A stretch of 64,000 nucleotides of DNA from Mogibacterium sp. (GCA_024403055.1 JAKSSO010000002.1:22573-86572), one strand, 5' to 3'; counted from the first letter of the stretch, positions 33,040 to 42,588 are shown. Notes: generated from the sequence alone by a model not told the origin. Numbers and translations are program-made.

Positions 33040-34848
33040 ATGAGCTATTTGAACAACATCAGAAATTTCAGCATTATTGCTCACATAGACCATGGCAAAT
33101 CGACACTGGCCGATCGTCTTATCGAGAAGACCGGTCTCGTTGAGGCGCGCGACATGAAGGAGCAATATCTTGACAATATGGATATTGAACGTGAGCGCGG
33201 CATCACGATCAAATTGCAGACGACCAGGCTGCTGTATCACGCAGCGGACGGACAGGACTATATCCTCAACCTTATCGATACACCGGGACACGTGGACTTT
33301 AACTACGAGGTTTCCAGATCACTGGCAGCATGTGACGGTGCCGTACTGGTCGTGGATGCAACTCAGGGCGTAGAGGCTCAGACCCTCGGCAACGTATATC
33401 TGGCTCTCGACGAGGACCTGGAGATATTGCCTGTTCTGAACAAAATGGACCTGGACAGCGCAAGACCGGAAGATGCCAGAGCTGAGATCGAAGACATCAT
33501 AGGCCTGGATGCAAGCGAAGCACCGATGATATCAGCCAAAACAGGCATGGGTATCGACGATATGCTCGAGAAACTCGTAGAGGTCATTCCGCCACCACAG
33601 GGCGATCCTGACGGCAAGCTCAAGGCGCTGATCTTCGACAGCTACTATGACAGCTACAAGGGTGTCGTTATCTATACCAGACTGTTTGACGGCAAGGTAA
33701 AGAAGGGCGACATCATCAAGATGATGAACACCGGCAAGAACTATGAAGTAACAGAGGTAGGATACTGCATCCCAGGAATGCGTCCGTCTGACGAGCTTAA
33801 GGCAGGTGAGGTAGGATATATCTGCGGAAGCATCAAGCAGGTCGCAGACGCACGCGTCGGTGATACGATCACACTTGCAAGCGATCCTTGCGACAAGGCT
33901 TTGAAGGGATACAAGAAAGCTCAGTCGATGGTGTACTGCGGAATATTCCCGGCAGAAGGCGAGAAATACGAGAACGTCAAGGACGCCCTCGAAAAACTGC
34001 AGGTCAACGACGCAGCGTTCAATTTCGAGCCGGAGAATTCGGCAGCACTCGGATACGGTTTCCGCTGCGGATTCCTCGGACTGCTTCACATGGATGTAAT
34101 AACAGAGCGACTGGAGCGCGAATTTGACCTTGACGTCATCACGACACTCCCGTCGGTAATATACAAAGTCGTAATGAAAGACGGCACGGTGCAGTGGATC
34201 CAGAATCCATCCAATCTGCCTGATATCATCGAGATCGCACATATCGAAGAGCCTATTGTCAAAGCAGACATCATGACACCTAACGAGTACGTGGGCAGCA
34301 TCATGACGCTCTGTCAGAACCGAAGAGGCAAGATGATACACATGGAATACCTGACCAAGACAAGAGTGCAGCTGCACTACGAGATGCCGCTCAACGAGGT
34401 AATATACGATTTCTTCGATGCACTCAAGTCGCGTACCCGCGGCTATGCATCGCTTGACTACGAGTTCCTGCGCTACCAGCCTGCAAGACTCGTCAAACTG
34501 GATATTCTGCTCAACAGAGAGCTTATCGATGCATTATCGACCATCGTTCCGGAAGAGGAAGCCAATGCCAAGGGCAGAGGCATCTGCGAGAAACTCAAGG
34601 ATATCATTCCTCGTCATCAGTTCGAGGTGCCTATCCAGGCAGCCATCGGTCAGAAAGTAATTGCCCGAGAGACAGTCAGAGCATACCGCAAGGACGTACT
34701 TGCGAAGTGCTACGGCGGAGACGTTTCGCGTAAGAAGAAACTGCTGGAGAAGCAGAAAGCCGGAAAGAAGAGAATGCGTCAGTTCGGTCAGATCACCGTA
34801 CCACAGGAAGCTTTCACAGAAGTACTCAAGCTGGATGATTCAAAATAA
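33040..34848 (+). CDS. lepA: Elongation factor 4 (LepA)
   Basis: This 602-residue translational GTPase acts on the ribosome during stalled or mispositioned elongation and initiation. G1 AHIDHGKST is near residue 15, the switch I region contains RERGITIK, G3 is DTPGHVDF and G4 is LNKMDL. The LepA-specific C-terminal domain ends with [19 protein letters not shown]. The ATG at 33040 gives the family start [12 protein letters not shown] after a GGAG site. It is followed by hemW, an arrangement common in Bacillota. Confidence 0.97.
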   Translation: MSYLNNIRNFSIIAHIDHGKSTLADRLIEKTGLVEARDMKEQYLDNMDIERERGITIKLQTTRLLYHAADGQDYILNLIDTPGHVDFNYEVSRSLAACDGAVLVVDATQGVEAQTLGNVYLALDEDLEILPVLNKMDLDSARPEDARAEIEDIIGLDASEAPMISAKTGMGIDDMLEKLVEVIPPPQGDPDGKLKALIFDSYYDSYKGVVIYTRLFDGKVKKGDIIKMMNTGKNYEVTEVGYCIPGMRPSDELKAGEVGYICGSIKQVADARVGDTITLASDPCDKALKGYKKAQSMVYCGIFPAEGEKYENVKDALEKLQVNDAAFNFEPENSAALGYGFRCGFLGLLHMDVITERLEREFDLDVITTLPSVIYKVVMKDGTVQWIQNPSNLPDIIEIAHIEEPIVKADIMTPNEYVGSIMTLCQNRRGKMIHMEYLTKTRVQLHYEMPLNEVIYDFFDALKSRTRGYASLDYEFLRYQPARLVKLDILLNRELIDALSTIVPEEEANAKGRGICEKLKDIIPRHQFEVPIQAAIGQKVIARETVRAYRKDVLAKCYGGDVSRKKKLLEKQKAGKKRMRQFGQITVPQEAFTEVLKLDDSK

Positions 34849-34872
34849 AAAGCACTCAGGGACAACGGAAAC

Positions 34873-36186
34873 ATGTCAGCGAAAATGGGACATAAGGGAA
34901 TATACATTCACATACCGTTCTGTGTAAGGAAGTGCAGCTACTGCGCTTTCCTGTCTGCACCTGCAGACGCGGATACACGCGAGACATATGTCAAGGCCCT
35001 GATCCGTGAGATCGAACTGCGTGCCGGACAAAATGACGTGAACACATGCAGGGACGACAGGCACCGGATGTGCGGTCGGAACGGGATATCCGGAATTTAC
35101 GATACCGTTTATTTTGGCGGAGGAACACCAAGCGTTCTCAGCACAGAGCAGATAGCACGCATCCTTGCAAAGCTGAGAAGCGCATTCAATATAAGTTCTG
35201 ATGCAGAGGTCACACTCGAAGCCAATCCCGGGACTCTGGGCGAAAGCGATGAAGAGGCACTTGAGACTTTGATAAAGTATCGTGAGATGGGTATCAACAG
35301 GCTGTCGATGGGCGTTCAGTCCATGAATGATGACAGACTGAAATTCCTGGGAAGGATACATGACAGCGGGACGGTAAAGCGGGATCTCAGGCTGGCAAGG
35401 AAAGCCGGCTTTGAGAATATCAATCTGGATATTATTTTTTCGGTGCCCGGAGAGACTTCAGAGGAAGCACTCGCAGACATCAGAGAGATAGCCGAGCAGG
35501 AGCCTGAACACATATCCTTCTACAGCCTCCAGCTCGAGGAAGGAACACCGCTCTTCGAGCAGTGGGAACGCCGCGAGATCGAGGAGGTCCCTGACGACAT
35601 CGATAGAGAGACTTACCACCGCGGCTGTGAACTGCTGAGCAAACTTGGCTACGAACATTACGAAATTTCGAACTTTGCGAAAAAGCACCTGAACGTGGAC
35701 CATTCATGTAGCAGGTCTTTCCGCTCACGCCATAATTCCGGATACTGGGACATGTCGGAATACGTGGGACTCGGCATCGGCGCCAACGGTTTTGAACAAG
35801 GCGTGAGATACAGGAATCTGTCGGAGCTTGCGGGATATGAAGAGGCCGTCAGCGACGGAAAGCTTCCGCGAGAAGAGGAACACTTCAATACGGAGCATGA
35901 CGATATCAGCGAAGCGGTTTTTCTGGGGCTGAGGAGATCAGAGGGCATCAGATATGCGGACATCCCGATAGAGAACATGCGAGATGATACGGCGGAGCCT
36001 GGCGGAGATGCACGCGAACCGCAAAACGCTTGCGACGCACGGGCTTTCTGGGAATACTACAGCGATGTGAGAGACGAGGCGGAGAGCTTCGTGAAGAGCG
36101 GACACTTGATAATAGATGATGGTGGCCTGCGCCTGACAGAAGAGGGCATCGATATCAGCAATAGGATAATGGCGCTTTTTGTATAG
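34873..36186 (+). CDS. hemW: HemW-type radical SAM protein
   Basis: This 437-residue protein belongs to the coproporphyrinogen-oxidase-like HemW family, which in studied bacteria acts as a heme chaperone rather than an oxidase. The radical SAM cluster motif is C17-x3-C21-x2-C24 (FCVRKCSYCAF). FGGGTPSVLS, EANPGT and GVQSMND follow. Two low-complexity insertions, near residues 55-75 and 375-395, make it longer than the usual 380-400. It sits 24 bases after lepA. No heme biosynthesis genes are nearby. Confidence 0.9.
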   Translation: MSAKMGHKGIYIHIPFCVRKCSYCAFLSAPADADTRETYVKALIREIELRAGQNDVNTCRDDRHRMCGRNGISGIYDTVYFGGGTPSVLSTEQIARILAKLRSAFNISSDAEVTLEANPGTLGESDEEALETLIKYREMGINRLSMGVQSMNDDRLKFLGRIHDSGTVKRDLRLARKAGFENINLDIIFSVPGETSEEALADIREIAEQEPEHISFYSLQLEEGTPLFEQWERREIEEVPDDIDRETYHRGCELLSKLGYEHYEISNFAKKHLNVDHSCSRSFRSRHNSGYWDMSEYVGLGIGANGFEQGVRYRNLSELAGYEEAVSDGKLPREEEHFNTEHDDISEAVFLGLRRSEGIRYADIPIENMRDDTAEPGGDAREPQNACDARAFWEYYSDVRDEAESFVKSGHLIIDDGGLRLTEEGIDISNRIMALFV

Positions 36187-36220
36187 CCGGCAAGGACTGT
36201 CCCCAGGTGCACAAATACCA

Positions 36221-36236
36221 AAAGGGCGTCCCCTTT
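36221..36236 (+). promoter_or_regulatory. Hairpin before glpK ribosome binding site
   Basis: AAAGGG (36221-36226) and CCCTTT (36231-36236) form a short stem directly before AAGGAGG. The preceding ACTGTCCCCAGGTGCAC resembles intergenic repeat text seen in clostridial genomes, from memory only. Confidence 0.35.
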
Positions 36237-36247
36237 AAGGAGGAAAA

Positions 36248-37732
36248 ATGGACAAGTACATCATGGCCCTCGACCAGGGCACTACCAGCTCGAGAACGAT
36301 AATCTATGACAAGAAGGGCAATGTTATCAGCGTTGCACAGAAGGAATTCACGCAGATCTTCCCGCATGAGGGCTGGGTCGAGCATGATGCAATGGAGATA
36401 TGGGCTACTCAGATGGGTACCGCACAGGAGGCTTTGCTCGAAGCGGGCCTGACATATGAGAACATCGCAGCCATCGGCATCACTAATCAGCGTGAGACCA
36501 CTATTGTGTGGGATAGAAAGACCGGAGAACCAGTTTATAACGCCATCGTATGGCAGTGCCGCAGGACGGCTGATTATGCGGTAAGACTCAAACCGCATGA
36601 GGATATGATCAGGGCCAAAACAGGCCTTCTTGCTGACCCTTATTTCTCGGGAACCAAGCTGGCGTGGATACTCGATAATGTTGAAGGAGCGAGAGAGCGT
36701 GCCGAGAATGGCGAACTCCTCTTCGGAACTATCGAATGCTGGCTCATCTGGAAAATGACAGGCGGCAAGTCGCACGTTTCGGATTATTCGAATGCGTGCC
36801 GTACTATGCTGTTCGATATCAATACACTTCAATGGGATGAGGAACTGTGTGAACTGCTCAACATTCCAATGTGCATGCTTCCGACACCGGTGGAATGTTC
36901 TGCACATTATGGCGACACGATCATCGAACTTTTCGGTGGACCGATCGCCATCACGGGATCGGCAGGCGATCAGCAGGCAGCATTGTTCGGCGAGACCTGC
37001 TTTAACGAAGGCGATGTCAAGAGCACATACGGCACAGGCAACTTCCTGCTTCTTAATACAGGAGAAAAGCCTGTTCCATCCAAAAACGGTCTCCTGACAA
37101 CTATCGCATGGGGACTTAACGGCAAGGTACATGACGCTCTTGAAGGTTCGGTTTTCGTATGCGGAGCAGCGGTACAGTGGCTGAGAGACGAGATGGAATT
37201 CATAAAGAAAGCCTCAGAGTCTGAAGAAATAGCGAAGAGCGTACCGGATACAGCCGGCGTTTACGTAGTGCCTGCTTTTGCCGGACTCGGAGCACCGTAC
37301 TGGGATCCTGAAGCAAGAGGTTCCATCTTCGGTATCACACGCGGCACCAGGAAGGAACACATCGTAAGAGCGACACTCGAATCACTGGCTTACCAGAATG
37401 AGGATCTTTTCGATGCAATGGAATCGGATATCGGCCATCAGATCAGGACGCTCAAGGTAGACGGAGGCGCTGCACTCAATGACATGCTGATGCAGTTCCA
37501 GGCGGATATTTCTGATGTTAATGTAGTAAGATATGCATCCATCGAATCGACATCACTCGGTGCAGCATACCTTGCAGGACTTGCAGTAGGATATTACGAT
37601 TCACTTGAAGACATCATTGCCAACAGAGAGATAGCAAGAGAATTCATACCTCAAATGGATGAAACCACACGTACAGAGAAACTGAACGGATGGACAAGAG
37701 CAGTCAGGGCAACTATCAAGCTGCACGACTGA
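36248..37732 (+). CDS. glpK: Glycerol kinase
   Basis: This 494-residue FGGY-family enzyme phosphorylates glycerol to glycerol-3-phosphate with ATP. The N-terminal [15 protein letters not shown], the substrate region GITNQRETT and WQCRRTADY, and the signature [12 protein letters not shown] are typical, and length is standard. AAGGAGG lies before the ATG. No glpF or glpD is adjacent. It may use glycerol from the GDPD encoded at 14291 or from lipids. Confidence 0.96.
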   Translation: MDKYIMALDQGTTSSRTIIYDKKGNVISVAQKEFTQIFPHEGWVEHDAMEIWATQMGTAQEALLEAGLTYENIAAIGITNQRETTIVWDRKTGEPVYNAIVWQCRRTADYAVRLKPHEDMIRAKTGLLADPYFSGTKLAWILDNVEGARERAENGELLFGTIECWLIWKMTGGKSHVSDYSNACRTMLFDINTLQWDEELCELLNIPMCMLPTPVECSAHYGDTIIELFGGPIAITGSAGDQQAALFGETCFNEGDVKSTYGTGNFLLLNTGEKPVPSKNGLLTTIAWGLNGKVHDALEGSVFVCGAAVQWLRDEMEFIKKASESEEIAKSVPDTAGVYVVPAFAGLGAPYWDPEARGSIFGITRGTRKEHIVRATLESLAYQNEDLFDAMESDIGHQIRTLKVDGGAALNDMLMQFQADISDVNVVRYASIESTSLGAAYLAGLAVGYYDSLEDIIANREIAREFIPQMDETTRTEKLNGWTRAVRATIKLHD

Positions 37733-37804
37733 TGTTTCCTCGATAATATCAAAGCCCTGAAATTGCACTATTAAAAAAACTCCTGTCAGATCCCAAAAAA
37801 GTAG

Positions 37805-37833
37805 TAGACAATTCAGTTTAATTCAGTTATAAT
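37805..37833 (+). promoter_or_regulatory. tRNA-Glu promoter
   Basis: TAGACA (37805-37810) and TATAAT (37828-37833) have a 17-base spacer. The repeat AATTCAGTT occurs twice within the spacer. Confidence 0.7.
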
Positions 37834-37835
37834 GG

Positions 37836-37881
37836 CACTTGCGTCGGACAGAAAGCCCAACCCGCGAAACAGACGCAAGTG
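37836..37881 (+). promoter_or_regulatory. tRNA 5' leader hairpin
   Basis: A perfect 10-bp stem, CACTTGCGTC (37836-37845) and GACGCAAGTG (37872-37881), ends five bases before the tRNA. It probably folds in the precursor and influences 5' processing. Confidence 0.65.
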
Positions 37882-37886
37882 AATAT

Positions 37887-37961
37887 GGCGCATTGGTCAA
37901 GAGGTCAAGACGTCGCCCTCTCACGGCGGAATCCAGGGTTCGATTCCCTGATGCGCTACCA
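37887..37961 (+). tRNA. tRNA-Glu (CTC)
   Basis: The 75-base gene folds as a cloverleaf with acceptor GGCGCAT/ATGCGCT (one terminal G-T pair), a D arm with GGTCAAGAGGTCAAGAC, anticodon loop CTCTCAC (anticodon CTC, codon GAG), T arm CAGGG-TTCGATT-CCCTG and an encoded CCA. The sequence matches the Bacillota tRNA-Glu pattern. Confidence 0.93.
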
Positions 37962-38158
37962 AGAAGAAAACAGAGATGGTTCATCCACCTCTGTTTTTTC
38001 TTGTCGCATCACGACGGGAAGCGAACCCGAGGGTTCGTATCCGGGTGTAAGATGCGGGAAATACCCGGATAATGCGCTGTCAAGGACGCCGCAGGCGCCG
38101 TTCGCCGGGCATGCTCCTTGACAGCAGCATCTTCCCTGATGCGCTACCAAGAAGAAAA
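37944..38158. repeat. Duplicated tRNA-Glu 3' end flanking hairpin DNA
   Basis: A perfect 27-base direct repeat occurs at 37944-37970 and 38132-38158; it comprises the 3' end of tRNA-Glu including CCA and nine following bases. Each copy is followed by a hairpin with a T run (CAGAG...CTCTG-T6, and GATGCTC...GAGCATC-T6) and then by similar sequence containing GTTCGTATCCGG and CCCGGATAA. Between the copies an 11-bp stem (GCTGTCAAGGA, 38076-38086, with 38115-38125) is present. The 336-base gap holds no gene. It could be a tandem duplication or the footprint of an element that targets tRNA ends. Confidence 0.8.
37971..38001 (+). terminator. Terminator after tRNA-Glu
   Basis: CAGAG-A-TGG pairs with CCA-C-CTCTG around a short loop and is followed by TTTTTTC. 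Confidence 0.75.
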
Positions 38159-38297
38159 AGAGATGCTCAAAGGAGCATCTTTTTTCGTCATGAATAATAT
38201 GCACCGGAAAGTGAACACGATAGTTCGTATCCGGTCGCATAATGCGAGAAGCACCCGGATAACAGCAGCATTTTCATTACTTGATCGGGAGGTAAGA

Positions 38298-38660
38298 ATG
38301 TTTATTAAGTGTATTGCAGTCGGCTGTGGAGGATTTATCGGATCCATAGCGCGATATCTTGTTTCTAAAATCGAGTTTCAGCATGGCGGAAGTTATCCGA
38401 TCAACACACTTCTTGTAAATGTGGCAGGTGCAGTACTGATAGGATTCATTATCAGCAGCGCAAAGAACTATGGAATGAGCGAAGAAAAGCTTTTGTTCCT
38501 GAAAGTCGGTCTGTGTGGCGGCCTGACGACTTTCTCGACTTTTTCCGTTGAGACCTGGGGATACATTCAGTCCGGAAACATATTCATGGGCATAGCATAT
38601 TCCCTGGTTTCCGTATTGTTATGTGTGCTTGGTGTAATGCTGGGGCTGCGACTGGCCTAG
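38298..38660 (+). CDS. crcB: Fluoride channel CrcB/Fluc
   Basis: This 120-residue, four-helix membrane protein exports fluoride as a dual-topology dimer. The conserved GGFIGSIARYL near residue 11, NTLLVNVAGAVLIGF near residue 37 and GLCGGLTTFSTFSVE near residue 72 are present. I start at ATG 38298 after GGGAGG; upstream in-frame codons belong to the tRNA-derived repeat. I looked for a fluoride riboswitch upstream and did not recognise one. Confidence 0.92.
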   Translation: MFIKCIAVGCGGFIGSIARYLVSKIEFQHGGSYPINTLLVNVAGAVLIGFIISSAKNYGMSEEKLLFLKVGLCGGLTTFSTFSVETWGYIQSGNIFMGIAYSLVSVLLCVLGVMLGLRLA

Positions 38661-38669
38661 ATGTATAAA

Positions 38670-38706
38670 AAAGCAAGGGAAGCATTCCGCGACCCTTGCT
38701 CCTTTT
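38670..38706. terminator. Terminator between crcB and XRE gene
   Basis: AGCAAGGG (38672-38679) pairs with CCCTTGCT (38693-38700), with CCTTTT after it and A-rich sequence before it, serving convergent genes. Confidence 0.75.
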
Positions 38707-38719
38707 GTCCCTGATTTAT

Positions 38720-39314
38720 TTATTTCAACTTACGCACGAACAATCCGTGCTTGTTGCAATAGTAGAATATCTCTCTAACACCACGCATTTTAAATCTTGC
38801 TTCAGCAGGTCCTTCCGGATAAAGCTTTACCAGTTCCACATGGTCACCTGTTAGGGTCGCCATGAAAGAAATATAGTGATCCTTGCTCATCGGATGATCA
38901 ATGGATACATAATACTCATCCTCGACCTGCTCGATATTGAGCGGAAACGGACAGTTCGGACCCGGTGCTTCGGCTTCCAGCGGCGGAATGTTTATGCCGC
39001 AGCATGTGATGGATGCATTTCCGGCTGCAGTAATGACGTTGCCGCAGACAGGACACACATAGAACCGGCTTCGGAGCATGTTGAAAGAGCGGTTGTTGTT
39101 TTCGATCAGTTCTCCCGAGAGGAGCTCTGCCACTGACACCCCAAGCGTTCTAGCCAGAGGCTCAAGTAGTGTTATGTCGGGGTAGCCCTTGCCGGTCTCC
39201 CATTTTGAGATGGATTTATCGCTGACAAGAAGCTTGGATGCCAGTTCCATCTGTGTCATTATTTTTCTTTTCGCGGAGCATTCGGATCGTTGCTCCTGTA
39301 ACGTATTGATTCAT
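38720..39314 (-). pseudogene. XRE regulator with metal-binding domain, frameshifted
   Basis: The main frame (38720-39259) encodes the rest of an XRE helix-turn-helix (TQMELASKLLVSDKSISKWE) followed by a zinc-ribbon/desulfoferrodoxin-like domain with CPVCG...CCG and SIDHPMSKDHYISF. It lacks the first HTH helix and a ribosome binding site. Reading back, an ideal AGGAGGG and ATG at 39314 encode MNQYVTGATIRMLREKKN, the usual start of this family, in a frame shifted by one base. Removing one A from the A5 run near 39261-39266 restores one ORF of about 197 residues. It may be a true mutation, a slippage site or a sequencing error. Confidence 0.75.
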
Positions 39315-39507
39315 GATGATCCCTCCTTTGACACTGTCATGCTAACACGTAGCTGATGTGAAGTGTACCTACTGAAAGTAGAATCGGTTTCAGTAATGTT
39401 TGTAAGGAAAATCCTGCTACCCGCCATAGCAATTATAGACTTATTTTTTTGGATGCAGTAATATTAATAAGATTACAATATAATAGAGCAACTGAGAATA
39501 AAAATTA

Positions 39508-41238
39508 ATGAACTACAACGATAACAAACTTAAAATATTCACAAGCTATATCAAACCACATAAGAAACTTTTTGCAATAGACATGATCCTTTCGGTAATT
39601 GTCGCTGCTATCGATCTCGTTTTCCCGTATGTGTCAAGATGGTCGATGCAGAGGCTCCTGCCAAAGGGACTCTTCGCGATGTTCTTTGCGGTAATGGGCA
39701 TACTCTTTGTCGCATATCTGCTGCGTGCATTCTTCATGTATCTGGTCACGGTGATCGGCCACAGGATGGGCACTCTTGTAGAAGCGGACATGCGCGAGGA
39801 CATTTTCAGCCACATGCAGGAACTGTCATTCTCATACTATGACAAGAACAGGACCGGCGTGCTGCTGGGAAGGATCACCAACGACCTGTTCGAGATAGTC
39901 GAGCTGTCTCACCATGGCCCGGAGATCATACTGACGTGCACACTTACCATCGTAGGAGCGATAGTGATACTGATGACGATAAATGTTCGTCTTGGACTTC
40001 TGCTCCTCCTTCTGGCGCTGATATGCGTTGCGGTGTCCGGCAGGCAGAGGCTGCTGATGATGACAAGCAACAAAGCGGTAAAGCGCAGGACCGGAGAGAT
40101 CAACGCGGCGATCGAGAGTGGCATATCGGGCATAAGAGTGTCCAAGGCATTTGGCAACGAAGACATCGAGCTCAGGAAATTCCATGACAGCAACGAGAAA
40201 TTCAAAGAGAGCAAGATCGGTTTCTACAGAGCGATGGGCTCTTTCAATGCGGGCGTAGAAGCGACCATAGGTATCATGCAGGTGGCTGTCATCGCGGCCG
40301 GAGGAGCATTTATTATGAAGGAGTCGATGAACTATATCGATCTTATCACTTTCACGCTTTATGTTTCGACTTTCACAACGCCGGTCAAGAAACTGGCACA
40401 GTTCATGGAGATATTCTCACAGGGAACAGCCGGATTTGAGAGGTTCCTGGAGGTAATGAGGACGGAGCCGGATATCGTCGATGCAGAGGATGCAACTGTG
40501 CTTGCCGATGTACGCGGAGATGTTGTTTTTGATGATGTCACTTTCGCCTACAAGCCGGAGAAACAGATACTGAAGAACGTAAGCTTTCACATAGAGCCTG
40601 GCGAGACCTTTGCACTGGTCGGACCGTCAGGCGGCGGCAAGACGACGATATGTCACCTTCTGCCGAGATTTTATGATGTGAACAGTGGTGGAATATTTAT
40701 CGACGGAAAGGACATACGCAAAGTGACGCAGAAGAGTCTGCGCGAAGCGGTCGGGATCATTCAGCAGGACGTCTTTCTTTTTGCCGGTACTGTCATGGAT
40801 AATATCCGTTACGGAGATCCGTCTGCGACCGATGAAGAGGTCATCCAGGCAGCGAAAATGTCGAAGATACATGATGATATCATGGCAATGCCTGACGGAT
40901 ATGAGACCTTCGTCGGCGAACGCGGCGTGATATTGTCCGGAGGGCAGAAACAGAGAATATCTATCGCGCGTGTCTTCCTGAAGAATCCTAAGATACTGAT
41001 ACTCGATGAAGCGACTTCGGCACTTGACAGCGTGACCGAGAGTATGATCCAGGAGAGCTTTGATACTCTGTCCGAGGGAAGGACATGTATCGTAATAGCT
41101 CATAGACTGTCTACCGTAAGGAATGCGGACCAGATAGCTGTCGTGGATGATGGCATGATAGTAGAACAGGGAAGCAGGGCAGAACTGCTTGCGGCCGGAG
41201 GAAGATATGCGGCGCTTGAAAAGGCACAGATCGTATAG
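39508..41238 (+). CDS. ABC exporter, fused permease-ATPase
   Basis: The 576-residue half-transporter has six membrane segments (residues 15-310) and an ATPase with Walker A GPSGGGKTT, signature LSGGQKQR, Walker B ILILDEATSALD and H-loop AHRLST. It is distinct from the ABC-GNAT protein. A homodimer is likely because no partner half-transporter is adjacent. A TATAAT at 39479-39484 precedes it without a clear -35, and the Shine-Dalgarno is weak. The substrate (lipid, peptide or drug) is unknown. Confidence 0.88.
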   Translation: MNYNDNKLKIFTSYIKPHKKLFAIDMILSVIVAAIDLVFPYVSRWSMQRLLPKGLFAMFFAVMGILFVAYLLRAFFMYLVTVIGHRMGTLVEADMREDIFSHMQELSFSYYDKNRTGVLLGRITNDLFEIVELSHHGPEIILTCTLTIVGAIVILMTINVRLGLLLLLLALICVAVSGRQRLLMMTSNKAVKRRTGEINAAIESGISGIRVSKAFGNEDIELRKFHDSNEKFKESKIGFYRAMGSFNAGVEATIGIMQVAVIAAGGAFIMKESMNYIDLITFTLYVSTFTTPVKKLAQFMEIFSQGTAGFERFLEVMRTEPDIVDAEDATVLADVRGDVVFDDVTFAYKPEKQILKNVSFHIEPGETFALVGPSGGGKTTICHLLPRFYDVNSGGIFIDGKDIRKVTQKSLREAVGIIQQDVFLFAGTVMDNIRYGDPSATDEEVIQAAKMSKIHDDIMAMPDGYETFVGERGVILSGGQKQRISIARVFLKNPKILILDEATSALDSVTESMIQESFDTLSEGRTCIVIAHRLSTVRNADQIAVVDDGMIVEQGSRAELLAAGGRYAALEKAQIV

Positions 41239-41267
41239 CCGAACATAAGATTATAGAGTGGAACATT

Positions 41268-42041
41268 ATGAAAACAGATCTGCACATGCATACTACATAC
41301 TGCGATGGCAATAACACGCCGGAAGAAATGATCGAGTCGGCGATTCGACGCGGTCTTGATGTTGCCGGAATATCCGGTCATTCCTACATGAAAGAGGATG
41401 ACAGCTATTGCATGAGTCTCGAAGGCACTGAACAGTACATCGCAGAGGTCAGCGAACTTAAGAAAAAGTACGAAGACAGGATAACTGTACTGCTCGGAAT
41501 TGAGAGAGATTATCTTTCTGACATAGACAATTCAAGGTTCGAATATGTTATCGGCTCAGTACATTGCGTATGGAAGGACGGCATATGCATTCCTGTTGAC
41601 TGGAATGCAGACGTACTGAAGCAATTCGCTGATCGCTTCTGCGACGGGGACATGATGACTGTGGCAGAGATGTATTATGAGAACGTCGGTGGTATCGTCG
41701 AGAGATCCGACTGTGATATCATCGGCCACTTTGACCTGATCACTAAATTCATCGAGCAGGAAGCATATCCTGACACGAACGATCCGAGATATATTGCCGC
41801 ATGGAAACGTGCGGTGGATCGCATCTTCGAGGCGTGGGACAGACGTGAGCGAGGCAAAAGGGCGAACGATTTCTGCCTTCACGAATTCCTGGGTCTTTCG
41901 GATGTGCCGATTTTCGAGATCAATACCGGGGCGATAAGCAGAGGTTACAGGACTACACCTTATCCGATGCCGGATCAGGTCGAATATATCAGGACCAAAG
42001 GCGGAGTCTTCATAACGAACTCAGACAGTCACAAAGCATGA
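41268..42041 (+). CDS. PHP-domain phosphatase, C-terminally short
   Basis: This 257-residue protein is of the histidinol-phosphatase (HisK/PHP) type, with metal ligands in DLHMHTTYCDG, GISGHSY, GSVHCVW and IGHFDL. The frame ends SDSHKA-stop, just after the final conserved SDSH ligand motif; relatives usually continue for about 20-30 residues. It is directly followed by a terminator. No histidine biosynthesis genes are present, so the substrate may be another phosphate ester. Confidence 0.8.
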   Translation: MKTDLHMHTTYCDGNNTPEEMIESAIRRGLDVAGISGHSYMKEDDSYCMSLEGTEQYIAEVSELKKKYEDRITVLLGIERDYLSDIDNSRFEYVIGSVHCVWKDGICIPVDWNADVLKQFADRFCDGDMMTVAEMYYENVGGIVERSDCDIIGHFDLITKFIEQEAYPDTNDPRYIAAWKRAVDRIFEAWDRRERGKRANDFCLHEFLGLSDVPIFEINTGAISRGYRTTPYPMPDQVEYIRTKGGVFITNSDSHKA

Positions 42042-42050
42042 GATAAGTAA

Positions 42051-42080
42051 ATGGCGGGAAAATTTCCCGCCATTTTTTAT
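42051..42080 (+). terminator. Terminator after PHP gene
   Basis: ATGGCGGGAAA pairs with TTTCCCGCCAT and leads into a T-rich tail. Confidence 0.85.
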
Positions 42081-42088
42081 TTTACATG

Positions 42089-42117
42089 TTGACAAGCAAG
42101 AAGAAGGGGTGTATTGT
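42089..42117 (+). promoter_or_regulatory. gntR-ABC operon promoter
   Basis: TTGACA (42089-42094) and TATTGT (42112-42117) are separated by 17 bases. Confidence 0.7.
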
Positions 42118-42121
42118 TCTA

Positions 42122-42143
42122 TTGTCCTAAGCACTTAAGACAA
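42122..42143 (+). promoter_or_regulatory. Operator-like palindrome
   Basis: TTGTCCTAAG and CTTAAGACAA form a 10-bp inverted repeat with one mismatch and a 2-base centre. It begins 5 bases after the -10 box, so a regulator bound there would block transcription. The natural candidate is the GntR protein encoded next (autorepression). Confidence 0.65.
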
Positions 42144-42225
42144 CAAGACAAATGCATTTGAAGTCTGAAAAGTACCCGGTATCGGTCCGTACAACCGAGA
42201 AAGGTAATGACGGAAGGAAAAGAAT

Positions 42226-42588
42226 ATGGAATGGAATCTTGACGACAGCAGGCCGATCTGGCCTCAGATCAAGGAAAAGCTCATGAAGGATATAGTATCC
42301 GGAAAGTACCCGAAGGGCGGAGCGTTTCCTACGGTAAGAGACCTGGCCGAGGAGGCGAAGGTCAACAGAAATACCATGCAGCGGGCACTTGGAGAGCTCG
42401 AAAATGAAGGGCTGGTAATTACCAACCGCACTGCAGGGCGCACGGTCACAACAGATGACGATCTTCTGGCTGAAACAAGAAAAACACTGGCCGGAAGCAG
42501 CATAGAGAAATTCATGGAAGAAATGGAAGCTCTGGGCTTTGATACAGAGCAGACTATCAGACTGATCAAGGAGAATATAGAGAAATGA
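42226..42588 (+). CDS. GntR-family regulator, YtrA type
   Basis: This 120-residue regulator has an N-terminal winged helix (PIWPQIKEKLMKDIVSGKYPKG, FPTVRDLAEEAKVNRNTMQRAL) and only a short helical C-terminal tail, as in the YtrA subfamily, which typically controls adjacent ABC transporter genes. GGAAGG precedes the ATG. Its stop overlaps the ATPase start (ATGA), so the operon is translationally coupled. Confidence 0.9.
   Translation: MEWNLDDSRPIWPQIKEKLMKDIVSGKYPKGGAFPTVRDLAEEAKVNRNTMQRALGELENEGLVITNRTAGRTVTTDDDLLAETRKTLAGSSIEKFMEEMEALGFDTEQTIRLIKENIEK

Noticed and set aside
33532-34377. 281-codon minus-strand frame inside lepA
   Set aside because: It is a reading-frame shadow of lepA without start signals or protein-like motifs.
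38159-38297. Fluoride riboswitch upstream of crcB
   Set aside because: The conserved GGNGATGG...CGCC core is not present; the hairpins here belong to the duplicated tRNA-associated block.
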